Source: Panorpa germanica
Lineage: Eukaryota > Arthropoda > Insecta > Mecoptera > Panorpidae
Assembly: GCA_963678705.1 (NCBI GenBank)
Contig: OY783213.1
Location: forward strand, 16,930,451 to 16,994,450
Direction of reading: 5' to 3'
DNA length: 64,000 nucleotides
Position 1 is the stretch's first letter; each line of letters begins with the position of its first letter. This document shows, piece after piece, positions 15,253-26,700 of the stretch. The translations under genes were made by a program, and so were the position numbers. The notes under the pieces were generated by a model. That model ran no database searches. It was not told where the DNA came from and saw only the letters and a program-made list of their open reading frames with translations.

Positions 15253-15334
15253 TTACATTCTGGGTAATAGATTAATTTAAAATTTTGAATCATCAAAGAT
15301 TTTGAAAGATAACTTCATTATTATAGCATCTTCT

Positions 15335-15605
15335 TCTTCTTCAGTGGCTCGACAGCCTTGTTTGGGCCCTGGCCTTCTCAAGATTTTTTTCCGAATGGTT
15401 TAATTACTTGAGATTTCGTAACAAGGTTTTTTTCACGGGGTGGTGTTGTTAGCACCACGCCCAACCCCCAACCTGGAGGACCAGTCCCCTGATATAATCC
15501 CCAGGGGCAGGGTGCCCGGCTATACCCCCAGGCACTGGGTACCCATTTTACATGCATGAGCAACATTGGGACTATTCTTTCACACCCGGTCACCACTCGG
15601 GAATA
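15335..15605. mobile_element. Probable transposon-derived dispersed repeat (GC-rich)
   Basis: A cttcttcttc tract is followed by cagtggctcgacagcc and, further on, by cacgcccaacccccaacctg and ggaccag. I recognise this phrasing as a repeat common in arthropod genomes, probably an untranslated part of a retroelement, but I cannot name the family. It is much richer in GC than its surroundings. The 72-codon minus-strand ORF within it is not a gene. Confidence 0.45.
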
Positions 15606-16109
15606 GCATATAATACCTTAAAAGCCAAACCGTGTGCATCACTGTTCTAATTCATATTTGTACAGTTTTTGTGCAGTGTAGCTCCACGTAACATGCACGT
15701 TGCACGTTGCACGCTGTAACAAGTAACGCTCCGATCTCTAGTAGCTCACCACAAAATAATAAGTTTTTTTTCTTAATTTTTTTTCTTATATTTTTTACTT
15801 TTTTCTGTGAGCATCTTCCCATGAAGAGGTGTGTATTTAATTAAATTCTGAGATGGCAATTTAAAATATTTATTAAATGGGTGGTTTTAAGCCATTCATT
15901 TTAAAATGAAGATTAAAACATATACAGGTAAATCTAAGCCGGTACAATCCTCTAAGCTGCTTGGCGTAAGGCACCTCTAAAAATAACTGTAGCGTGTGGT
16001 GTTAGGACCAACGCACGGTTTCGTTTTCTATTTGAATCAAATATTGTTCCTTTTTTATTTAAGGTAAAGATTAGTGTTCGCAATCACAAGTTTTATATAA
16101 GCACAGATA

Positions 16110-16161
16110 AGTGAGAAACTGAACTGTAAATGAATTGTTCAATATGATGGCAAAGTGACTG
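16110..16161 (-). repeat. Dispersed repeat family, copy c (fragment, inverted to copy a)
   Basis: The reverse complement reads cagtcactttgccatcatat, then tcatttacagttcagtttct. This matches copies a and b but lies in the opposite orientation to copy a, about 860 bp away. The pair brackets the GC-rich repeat at 15335-15605. Confidence 0.65.
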
Positions 16162-18289
16162 TTTACTGGGCAGTACAATTTCTTTTGCTCTTTTCCTTTT
16201 TTGGAAGATTAATAATTTCAATAAAACAATTTCATTATGAATGTTAAATTATTCAAAAAGATAGTATATATTTTATATTTAATATAAATATTTGATGACA
16301 CTAGTAATGTCTTAGTTGCTCGAGAGTTTCACTTTTTAAAAGCCGCTAGAAGATTCTAACATACTTCTCCCGTGCGTGCTGTGCTGGTTGTATGAGTTGT
16401 ATCTTATGAAAGGTATCATGATGTACGGCGGAGTACGGTGTATCGATTCATTAGACGTGTATTGAACCACGAGACGAAACACTCCACAAACACAATACGC
16501 GCTAATCACCATGAAAAAATATACAAAATATGATTGACTCATAATTCTTTTCACATATTATTATTCTCACGAACTAAGTGTTTCTCGAGACTCGACAACC
16601 TATTTTAAAGCTATTTTAGACGTTCCAATTTAAATTCGATATGAGTTTCAATTTAATACTCATCAGATTTCCAAAGTCCGGTTGTTTACACGATCCAATT
16701 GGATTTCAAAGTGTACTTGTTTCTTTTTGCTTTAATACTATGACTGTCTCATTACAGTAGTTGTAGCTTGCCAGATGCACCTATTGAGGTATAATAAGTG
16801 TGGTTGTTAATTACCTTTTCCAGTTTATCTGAAATTACCTTCTTTTTAGCTCTCACCTCAATAAATTCCTTAAAATCCAGATAAAGTGATATTTTCATGA
16901 AAAAACCTATCCATCCAGGAAATGACTCTTGTAGACCCGGTTTTGGAATTTCAAAACATAGAGATCTGTCAATATCAAGACACCTGATCATATTGCAATT
17001 AATTATTAATAAATGAGTGTTCAAATATTTTTATTGACTTTTAATTGAATGAACCCTAACATTACTTTTTATTTTTGTTAAATATAAAACAAAAGGATTA
17101 AGCAAATAAACAATAACTACAATACATCTTGCAGAGGTAATAACAGAAATCTTAAATAATTAAATTGTCCATCAGTATCAGTTTATAAACACTGACTAAT
17201 AATAGCCCTTGATAGATTGAATTCGACTCGCTAGCCGAGTGCCCACCGCCGATACAAGGTGCGGTGCGGGGCGGTGCGCTGGTCGAGTCGGCTGACACGC
17301 ATCGCTCCTCGGCGAAGAAATGACGACCATGATCACGATAGCTTTTATTAAGTCTGTACTGTGTCTTTTGTTTTTACAAGAATAATATAATAATAACATG
17401 TATCTACTTGTATGTAGAAGCTATGATTATGTTCTAGTGGTAGTGTTAGAAGCCAGTGGCGTTCGCAGTTAGGTTAGGTAACATCTTCTAAAAGCTAATT
17501 TTCGTATTTTTAAAAAAATCTTTTGATTGAGTTAGGTCAACTATTGAATAACAATTAAAATTTAAAATACAAAATTTTTATCAATTTTAACAAGAGTATA
17601 ACCTTCTTTCATTTCAATAATTGCAGATAATCTTATTTTTGCTAGAATTTTTTGCATACCAATTTCCAACAAATCTTTGCCAAATTAGAATATTCATATA
17701 TATAAATGGTGTAACTTTTGCAGATACAACATAATTGCTCTAAGCTCTAATTAAGGTCCACTGTAATAATATTTAACTTAACGATTGTACTTTAGCTCAA
17801 AAACCTTATAAGTATTATAACATATGCTCCTCCCTGAAGGAATCGTATGTGCGTCACTGACAGATGGGTGCTGGTAACTTAACTGTATTCTGCGGTTCTG
17901 GAGGTGCCTCTATGAGTCCATGATTAGGAGGTTGCATTGAAGTTGTTTGTGTCGTGAAGCATAATTCACGGTGGGTTCATCAGCGGGGGTGGGAGTGGGG
18001 CGGTGGAGTTACCCACTGGATGAGCAAAGTAATGTGCAGTATACGGTTACGTGCTCAGTACTATACGAGTGCAGGTAAATTAAAACCGCAACCTCAGTAA
18101 TATTACGACATGATTACAAAGTTCCTGAAAGGATGAACCGCTGTGATTTGCCGTGCAGCAGGAGATGGGGACCGCATTTAAAAAAAAAAAAGTAATCAAA
18201 AAGAATTCCAACATATTACAAGATATATACATTACTTGATTATCTTTATGTTTTTTAAAGTATCTTGAAGTAGTAAGAGATTTACTCTT
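16162..18289. other. Intergenic, no gene seen
   Basis: AT-rich, with a short GC-rich patch at about 17225-17320. A 17-base exact match to the satellite monomer end (aacaagagtataacctt) sits at 17589-17605. No coding exon is recognisable. Confidence 0.55.
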
Positions 18290-18315
18290 AATTCACGAGG
18301 ATCGTCTCGTGAATT
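18290..18315. repeat. Perfect 10-bp inverted repeat
   Basis: AATTCACGAG, a 6-base spacer (gatcgt), then CTCGTGAATT. It is followed by an atcg/tatcg-rich stretch to about 18355. No function can be assigned. Confidence 0.7.
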
Positions 18316-18959
18316 ATGTATCGTATATCGATGTATCGATATATATCGTATCTTACAAACCAGATTCATGTTCTCATTCACTTGGAGATTCGCCTTGCTG
18401 TACCCTTTGTTCTCTGTGCAAACTTATTTCCGATGGAAGGATCAGGTTTAAATAAATATGGGATGTTGTTAGCCGAAGATAAAGCAACGATATGCGTTGT
18501 ACAATATACAATGTAAGGTCGTAGTTAAAAGGAATTCCGAGAATCTTAAAATGTTGGAATCTTAACAGTCGAATCCAACGTAGTCAGTGCTACGTACTGC
18601 GTGCACCTGATCGGACCAGACCGTGAACCGGAGAACGGAGAACGGTGAACGGAGAACAGCGGATCGCTAACCAGACAAACTGGTATTCGACATAGCATCA
18701 ACACCTTGCACCAAGATTTCGTCAGGTGCTGATCATGTTCGATTATTTATGTATTTAAATTTATTTATAAAATAGAAGACACGAATTTATTTTGTTTATT
18801 ACAAACATTTTCTATTGGTGCTCAATTTAATTTTATAACTTTTACCGGTTTCACTTCGACGTTCTTTATCTACAGGGTTCCATTTTTATTATATACGATT
18901 TGGCAGGTGCAGACTAAAGCAATTTATTTTTATGAGAACACCTCGAGATAGCCTTTAAA
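18316..18959. other. Intergenic, no gene seen
   Basis: Includes a short imperfect tandem repeat of gaacgga/gaacggt at about 18625-18660. Nothing else is recognised. Confidence 0.5.
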
Positions 18960-19082
18960 TTAGAGATATTGTTTTCCTGAAATTTCTTGAAATTTCCTGA
19001 TATTTCTATGATATTTTTAGGTTGCATTAAATTCCCTGATAATTCCCGGATTTTCAGATTTTCCAGGTCTGTGGCCACCCTG
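18960..19082 (-). mobile_element. hAT-like non-autonomous transposon terminus
   Basis: Read on the minus strand, the end at 19082 is CAGGGTGGCCAC, followed by repeated cctgraaa-type phrases (acctggaaaatc, cagggaattt, caggaaatttcaag). Terminal CAGGGTGGCCAC with a body of this kind is a familiar arthropod hAT-type MITE signature. Only one end is visible, so this is a truncated or decayed copy. No transposase is present. Confidence 0.55.
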
Positions 19083-19542
19083 AACCAATACAGTTCAGAA
19101 AATTATTATTGTATTTGATTCAAAAAAGTTTAATGACAAATAGAAGTCATTTTTAAAACACCCTGTTTAAAATACAAGAGTTTTTTGTATTGTGTATTCA
19201 AATATAGTAATTAATACTTTATGAAACATATTTGATACTTACCTAATCAAATTTTCAAGGACAATACTTACCAACTAACAAACTTACCAATTACAAATAT
19301 CTTAACTCAAATTTTTACAGTAGGAATATAAATTTTTATTTTAACATTTACCGTCTGACATTTAATCTCTGAAAGAGATTGCATTGACAGAACATAGAGC
19401 AGTTAAACACAATGTTAGAGCAGTATTGAATTAAAACACAATGTTTCATTTGATAGAACAAAATTTACTAGGATTTTCGGTTATACATAACACAATCCAC
19501 ATAAAGGAACAATACTTGCAAAATCACAAGTAACAAGAATAT
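19083..19542. other. Intergenic, no gene seen
   Basis: AT-rich sequence between the hAT-like end and the predicted Delta 3' end. No features recognised. Confidence 0.5.
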
Positions 19543-19553
19543 TTTATTTTATT
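19543..19553 (-). terminator. Candidate Delta poly(A) signals (two overlapping AATAAA)
   Basis: The minus strand reads AATAAAATAAAA, giving two canonical AATAAA hexamers 5 bp apart, about 1.1 kb past the Delta stop. A nearer variant, ATTAAA, exists at about 20523-20528. The true cleavage site cannot be decided from sequence. Confidence 0.4.
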
Positions 19554-20272
19554 CGAGGAGAACAATAACTAATAATAATATTGACAATTTAAATATTTAC
19601 ATCATTAATACATTTCAGCTATAAATATACATAATATATTACAAAAGGTCTTTTCGACAATATTAAAGTCTTTATGTTAATTTTAAACTAAAGTCCAGAA
19701 AACAATAAGTACAAATGACAACAGTGGCAACAAAATGGCTGACCGGGACAAGTTCAGTCTGTTCTCATATCCCCCTTCCTCCTCTAGCACATTGTGTGTA
19801 TGTCTGTGTTAGTAGACAGACTACAGGAAATGATGAAGATGAGAATGAGGATGACGGTGACGATGAGCTTGTCCCGGTGAGCCAACAACCTGGAGTAATG
19901 ACTTAGTATTCATAAATAACAGGAACATGATATCTTTGTTCATAAAAAAACAAACTAACTGTGCCTCCCTGCTGCCGACTTGTGCTGTGTGCCCTCATCC
20001 CCCGAGTCACGTGATCATAAGTCAGGAGACTCGGGAGGCGGTGAGGCATACACCACAAAAATAAACATTCACAATTACAAAATGTTGCTAATGCCTTTAT
20101 CAAAAAATTACAAATATTAATTTTATCAGTCATTAGTCAAATCTAAACTGGAATACCAACTCTGTTTCAAAACGTAGCGCGTCCTTCATTTAACCTTGAC
20201 TTAGTTTCGTTTCGAAATTGATCACAAATTACGTACGTACAAACATGCATACATGATCATCGCAGAGGCCGG

Positions 20273-20311
20273 GCGCCGTTCCCGGAAGTCTCCAAATTCC
20301 GGGAACGGCGC
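20273..20311 (-). promoter_or_regulatory. Perfect 15-bp GC-rich stem-loop in the Delta 3' UTR
   Basis: GCGCCGTTCCCGGAA pairs perfectly with TTCCGGGAACGGCGC across a 9-base loop, which reads TTTGGAGAC in the Delta sense strand. It begins 364 nt after the stop codon. Such a stable hairpin is out of keeping with the AT-rich surroundings. It could be a structured mRNA element or the core of a small foldback insertion. Confidence 0.8.
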
Positions 20312-20322
20312 GGATTTGTCCC

Positions 20323-20388
20323 GTGCGGACGAAATGCTGCAATGCTCTTCCTTATATCATTGGGAGGACGGCAGCAGTTCGTCCGGAC
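20323..20388 (-). promoter_or_regulatory. Second stem-loop, 18-bp arms with 16 matches
   Basis: GTGCGGACGAAATGCTGC at 20323-20340 is complementary to GCAGCAGTTCGTCCGGAC at 20371-20388 except for two mismatches, leaving a 30-base loop. It lies 11 bp from the perfect hairpin. The size resembles a short microRNA precursor, but nothing shows processing. Confidence 0.7.
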
Positions 20389-20407
20389 TGTCACCAGTGA
20401 CTTAGAA

Positions 20408-20437
20408 CTCCTGGAGCACGATCTATGTCACCAGGAG
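20408..20437 (-). promoter_or_regulatory. Third small stem-loop in the Delta 3' UTR
   Basis: CTCCTGG (20408-20414) and CCAGGAG (20431-20437) form a 7-bp perfect stem with a 16-base loop. Just beside it, GTCAC-CA-GTGAC (20390-20401) is another inverted repeat. It is weak on its own and notable only because of the two hairpins next to it. Confidence 0.5.
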
Positions 20438-20675
20438 CCCGAAGTCAAAGGTCGGCATGCAAATAAATAGATTTAAATTGATTATGATTTGTAATCCAGA
20501 GCGGAAACGATTCGGGGAAGGGGTTTAATAAATTAATAATTGTACAGGTGTCCCCGATCGCCGCCTGGAGTCATGGAGTCATGGAGCCATTCTCACATTC
20601 ACAGACATACTGCTGTACAATATATATAATATATTTATAATATTTATAAGTATAATCTACACTGGCTATGGAACG

Positions 20676-20793
20676 CTACACTTGTGTGGCGAACGTCCCC
20701 GGGTCGGGCCTGCAGAAGTGCTCGTCTATCACATACACGCTGCTGGGCGTACACGCCGCCCCTGCTTTGTCCAGTGGCCTCTTGAGGACATCA
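20676..20793 (-). CDS. Dl: Delta coding exon 7 (C-terminus with PDZ ligand)
   Basis: The last 38 full codons read from SDVLKRP through SSVYVIDEHF to FATQV and stop TAG. The pattern (V)YVI(S/D)E ... AT(E/Q)V resembles the C-terminus of vertebrate Delta-like 1. A terminal ATxV is a class I PDZ ligand. Acceptor TTACAG. Confidence 0.88.
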
Positions 20794-23700
20794 CTGTAAC
20801 AACGGAAATACCGCGTTAGTTGCAAGCAAATTAGGTCATTTGCTATTTAGGAAAAGCCTCGATGTAGGAGCCGGTGGAGTCCACAACACAACAACGCAAA
20901 CGCACGCATTAAGGATTCGGTCCAGGATCTCAGTCCGTGGGCCCGTGGGCTGTGGCATTACATGTGTGGTGGACTACAAGGGCCGCATTGAGAGTGGCGC
21001 ACCCACCTTGTGTTGCAGAGTGATGAATCCGAGAGCACGGATATCCGCTTGTCCAGAAACTCCTTATGATGTTGGTTGTGATGTTGGTGTTGATTTTGAA
21101 GCTGATGCTGATGAGACAACAGCTGCGACGCCCTATGCACTGAAGGGTCCGTATTGAGCTGCTTCTGTGAGCACGCTCTATGTAAAGTGGAATAATCACT
21201 GTCACTAACAATGTTTCCAAGTCCTCCTCCCATACCCACACTAACACTACTGCACTCCTCCGCACTGGGCGAATTCGCCACATTGTTTATGCACTTTCCC
21301 CACGTGTTCTTAATCATATGCGCGTCGCCCGCTAATAGTCCGGCGCCACGTTTCGCCATGGAGCTTTGCACGGCGTTTTGTTCGTTTTGCATACGCGCTT
21401 CATCATCGGCGCGCGCTTTTTCACGTTTGCGTCGTTGTTTTAGACACATAACTACCACTGCCGCGACGAGAACTAACAACGGCACTGCCGTAGATACTGT
21501 CGCGATCACTACTACATGTTCGGTGCTGAGTCCTTCTTCTTCGGGCTCGCGATGTCCTTCCGATACATGGCGTGATAGATTGCCTGCATTCCAGAACGCG
21601 CCTTCAGCAGCTTCCTCTTCACACTGCGGACCTCGAAATCCGCCAACGCACACGCACTGGAAACTGTTAACGCGGTTCACACAGGTGCCCCCATTCTGAC
21701 AAGGGGCGGAGCGACATTCATCAACATCGATGCTGCAGTCCTTTCCAGTAAAGCCAGGTCTGCACGTGCACCGATAGTCATTATTCAAATTGGTACACAT
21801 ACCGCCATTAGCACAAGGTTTGGTGAGGCAAAGATCAACTTTGTTTTCGCAAAGTTTACCAATGTACCCTGGAACGCATTGACATCTGAAGTTGTTGACG
21901 AGGTCCACGCAAGATCCGCCATTCAAACAAAGATTTCCTTTGCAGTCGTCGATGTTGATTTCACACAATGTTCCAGTGAATCCCGAAGGACACGTGCACT
22001 GGAAGCCGCTCAGACGATTCGTACAAGATCCTCCGTTGACACAAGGGCTGGAAGCGCAGTTATCTATTTGGTTCTCGCAGTCTGTGCCACTGTAGCCAGC
22101 GGCGCACGAACAAGTATAGCCGGTGGGGTTATCATGACAAGTAGCACCATGTTTGCAAGGTGACTCGTCGCAGGTTTGTGCAGCCAATTCGCAATGAGCG
22201 CCGTGCCACCCCTTGGGGCACTCGCAGCGGTAATGATTACCGTTAGCTTTGCAGGTTCCTCCATTCTTGCATGGTTGTAAAGCGCAGTCATCAATCTTCT
22301 TCTCGCAATCAGTTCCGGTGTAACCAGATGGACAGCTGCACGTGTATGATCCTTGTCCAGTGTTGAAACAAGTTCCTCCATGTTTACAGGGCTTGTGATT
22401 TGTGCAATAGTTCAAGTCTTGATTGCAGAAGAGACCTCCCCAGCCTTCGTCGCAGAGACATTCCCAGGGCTTCTGACACGTTCCATGGTTGCAACCTGGG
22501 TAACGCTCGCATTCGTCGCAAAGTGGACCCTTCCATCCGCCATGACAACTGTAACAAGAGGAAACACAAACGGTAAGTCAGGTGAAAGAGACATTATAAA
22601 AACAACACGAATAGAATACACGCGCCACTGACGGAAATCTACGATTCCTCTTAACTTAGGCACCGACGTTCTCACGAGACAAAACACAAGTGTTGTCAGA
22701 GTTGCATACGTATGCAAGGGACTGTTTCGGAATAACTAATTCATCTATCTTTATTAGCAAATCTTATGTCACCAACGCGTGAGAAATTAATAAGGAATCT
22801 TCATTATCCAATATGTATTCGTGAATTGGAAGTTGTCAAACATTAATTAACACCAACATGTGACAGTGACAGTGTCAGTGTCAGTGACAGTGACTGTATT
22901 AGTATGAGAGCTTTCCTGTTAACTATGGTATATGGCTCAATACGGCGAAATGGCCTGGGAACCGCATGAGAATGCATTGTTTATTCAACTCGCCGTTAGT
23001 CGGGGTTCGTACAGAATAGGAATGTACTGTCCGTACTTCGTGGTCGTGCAGCCTTGATAAGCTCTAAGCGTCCCGGCGCGGCGACTAGCGGGGTCATCAT
23101 ACTACTCGCCTCCTCGCCACCAGGAGTACTGTGTACTGTACAACAAATGAACACAATGTGTGACGCACTCAGGCTCAGGTGACATATACAATGACTGACT
23201 GACGGAATGACGGAATGACGGGTGATCATGAACGTGCAATGTGTACATCAGGTATGTGAGTTGTACACTCATTGAGTTGCAGAGCGCGCGCCGGCACGCC
23301 CACTGGCGCACTATAACTTAACGTTCCCACGGCCCGGGGCCTCACTGGCCCCATCGACAGGTCAAGGCGAGGTCGCCCGCCGAATTGCAACAAAAAACAA
23401 CATTGGCACACCACCGAAGGTGTCATAGACTGGCATTACAACCAAAATACCTATTAAAACACAGGAAACAGACATGGGCTTCCGCAGGGGGAACAGCAAA
23501 GGAGACACTTGCCCCCTTTTACAATAAATAGAGAGGAATTCCTTTATTTACCGACGCCCTTGCAAACACTTATCGAGATATTGGTCATTATTTGAAACAG
23601 GTTCCATTTACTAAGTCATACATCGACATATTTCCATCTGTGTGCGAGTGTCAATATTTGCGAGATGATTTCCAGTTAAAATATGAACAAAGTACTTACT

Positions 23701-26700
23701 TGCACTCGTTTGGTTTGCTGCAATGTCCATGGGTGTCGTCACAGCCAGCTAAACAACGTGCTGTAACAAAAAAAAACTTAGGTGAGACACTGAACTAAAA
23801 TAAAATGATCAGACATGCGGGTTGACCGGCTGAGAAGTTGAAATACCAGAGTCAAAACAATGTCGATGTGTGCACCCTCTATGTGTGCCACTGTCCTGAT
23901 AATTTACTATCAAAACAAAGCCTTTAAGTGCACGTAATGACCGACATAGGGGACAGCTGCATTAATAGGTACAGCTGCCACGTGGTTGCATAAATCAGCC
24001 TTTTAAATGCAATAAACGAGTCAATAAAAAAAGAAATGTAATAAAGTGAACTCCAAATCGCAGGCGCAGACGCAGGTGCAGGTGCATAGCGTGAAGGGTC
24101 ATGTAAATATAGCGAATTTTATGTTAATATCGACTATTCATTGAACATCGATACAAGGTCATAACAAGTTTCCCACAGAGCTGCCGAATTAATCAAAAAA
24201 CCCGCGGGCTAATCCTTAACTTTAGCGTGAGAAGCAAATCAATAAATGACAAAAAATTGAAGGACTTACGTTTAGAGCAGTAATCTCCTTGCCAGCCAGG
24301 CAGACAGACTACTTCGCCAGTCGGGGAGCACGTGTAATGTCCAAAGTTGTCATTTCGTGGACGACAAACGTTCGCGCATCCGGATCCGTAGTAATGTGCG
24401 TCACAGGTGACGCGATACTCGTAATGCATCACAGAATGGGCAGAGCGATGTTCCTCTTGCTTCCAGTTGGCAGAAATGTCCAAAAACCGTTGGATGGTGA
24501 AACGAGATATCAAAACTCCAGAACCTGCAACAAAGAAAAAAAATTTAAGCTACACTATTAAAAATAGAAAAATATTGTTTATATTATATTGTTTGCAATT
24601 TTTTCGATCGCGACTTCTAAGTAAGGAATATTGAAACCTATTCATTCTTCTTTCTATATTCGTACGATACTGCCAACAATAAAAAAATCCAACCATAAAC
24701 ATTTTGTTATGAGATCTACTCGCATAGTAACAACAGCCCCGGGCGAAGCGTGTTATGGGCCGGGCGTTCTCTTGGTGCTCGTACTATCATAATGAAAGGA
24801 AACTGCATCCACTCAAAACAATCGCTAAGGAAACCAGAAGCTATCGAGTAAAAGGACCAGTTTTTTAGCTTCATCTCGTGGGATTATGTGCAATTATGAA
24901 ACGGGAGGGTACCAACACAGCCTGGAGTGCCATGTAGTGTGCGTGAGTCCAGACCTGGAGTTATATACAAACACGATGCCCGGATGGCCCAGCACTCACG
25001 GCGAAATAAGGATCGCTTCTGGTACCAACTCAAATAATAGTGAAAGATTTGTTTCCCATATCATATACAGCCTCATATAAACTGGCAAGAACGCAGACTG
25101 TACTTCTCAAACATGCAGGTGCAACGCGCAGGAGCTGCGGCGAGACATACACTGGACCTGTTTCTTATAGTAACTCTTGAGATTTTAATTTAACTTCAAT
25201 AAAAAATTGATAAACATTTCGTGTTTTGAATTTATCTGGCGTTACTGATGCGTGCTTTCTCTTATTTTCCCATGGACTCTTTTAAATTGTTAGAAAAAGT
25301 TACTAAAGATTTATACAAGAATATAAATTAATAAGTCAAACAACACATCCGGTAAAAATATTTAGAAAAAAAAAAGAAACAGAAAATTAATCAATAACAT
25401 ATTGTTCAAAAAGTCAAAAGTAATATTGTCTTGTGTTAGAATGTGTTCCAAGAATATTACCTGCATAATTAACAAAGAATAGGAGCAACACAATAAAGAC
25501 AGGCAGAAATCGAACTGTCTACTGTCACCTGGCCTCATTCTTTATATTTCTATACTAACTTAATGGGTAACAAAAAAGAAAAACGTATTTCAAAAAAATT
25601 GCACAGAAAATAAAATGAAATAGCGTAAAGCATAACTGAATGAATAGAAACCCGAAATACTGAAATAAAAATGGCGTCCTATTGTTATAAGGACGTTCTT
25701 TTGCAGGTTATGTTATGTATGTTTTAAAATAACATTGCACAACACACTAAAACTAATGCATGAGTATGGTATGCACATATATACATCACACCTGGCTTTG
25801 TCGTGTAATGAGGCGCGCGTTTCGTCGTCCATGGACTCAAGTTACCAGCAAACTAACTGGGCAATGAAGTTCCCATGGCCCATGGACAATATTCAAATAA
25901 AAAAAACAAGAGAAAAAACAGCACCGGAAGATTCGTCTTGGCTGTCACCGTCACCGTCGCCGTGTCAGGAAGGAGCATAACTTCGAATAGTTGACAGCCG
26001 GGTTGCATATGGCCCTTAAACTAGCACACGTCCGTTATGGTAAATGTCATACACACAACGAAACATCGTACTCGTCAGTACGAACACATGCATTACGCAC
26101 GAACGGAACACATATAAAATGTTTAAAGAAAATCACGTGAAGTTTTTAAAAAACATAAACAAAAATGCAAGATGCGAAAAAAATAAAATAAAAATGTATT
26201 TTAACTTACCGTCCGATCGTGTGGAGTCGTTACTGTCGTGCCAGGCTTCTACAATCAGAGAGAATGATCCCTGCAATACAAAAAATAACGTTTTAGAAAC
26301 CGTGTTTTAATTCACTACAATAGATGCATACCGGATACAAACTAGCCAATATCAAACTGCACCTACTTGCAGCAAATTAGCTAAATAACTTTACATTTAT
26401 ACAGGTATATTTTTTTTATTAAGTCTGATGAGTTTTTATATGTATGTATATAATAAAAATGATCGGGCTCTAGACAGTATTAAAAAGGCAGGTGATAAAG
26501 TATAGAATTTATCAACAAAAAGATATATCATAAACAAACACTGTTATAAAAATATGGTTTTCATATTTTACTAGTTTATAAACTTGGGATTTTTTAATAA
26601 ATATGAAAAATAAATAAAAAATATTTGAGTTAGTCTCAGAAACAAATAAATTTTAAATAAAAATTTGATGTAGTCAACTTAACTTTTCACATGTACTATT

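Larger units (their letters stand above)
19543..20675 (-). other. Dl: Predicted 3' UTR of Delta
   Basis: This stretch lies between the Delta stop and the first strong poly(A) signals. Read in the sense of the mRNA (minus strand) it contains a K-box core TGTGAT (20221-20226), an AU-rich CTATTTATTTG at about 20459-20469, and a Pumilio-type TGTAAATA (19594-19601). K boxes are known microRNA sites in Notch-pathway 3' UTRs in Drosophila; single matches can be chance. The stretch also holds the stem-loop cluster at 20273-20437. Its extent is inferred. Confidence 0.45.

Noticed and set aside
20930-22717. Many ORFs on both strands within Delta exons (for example 21211-21699 plus, 22064-22381 minus)
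   Set aside because: They are shadows of the Delta frame in a GC-richer coding exon. They lack domains of their own and are explained by the EGF-repeat exon.
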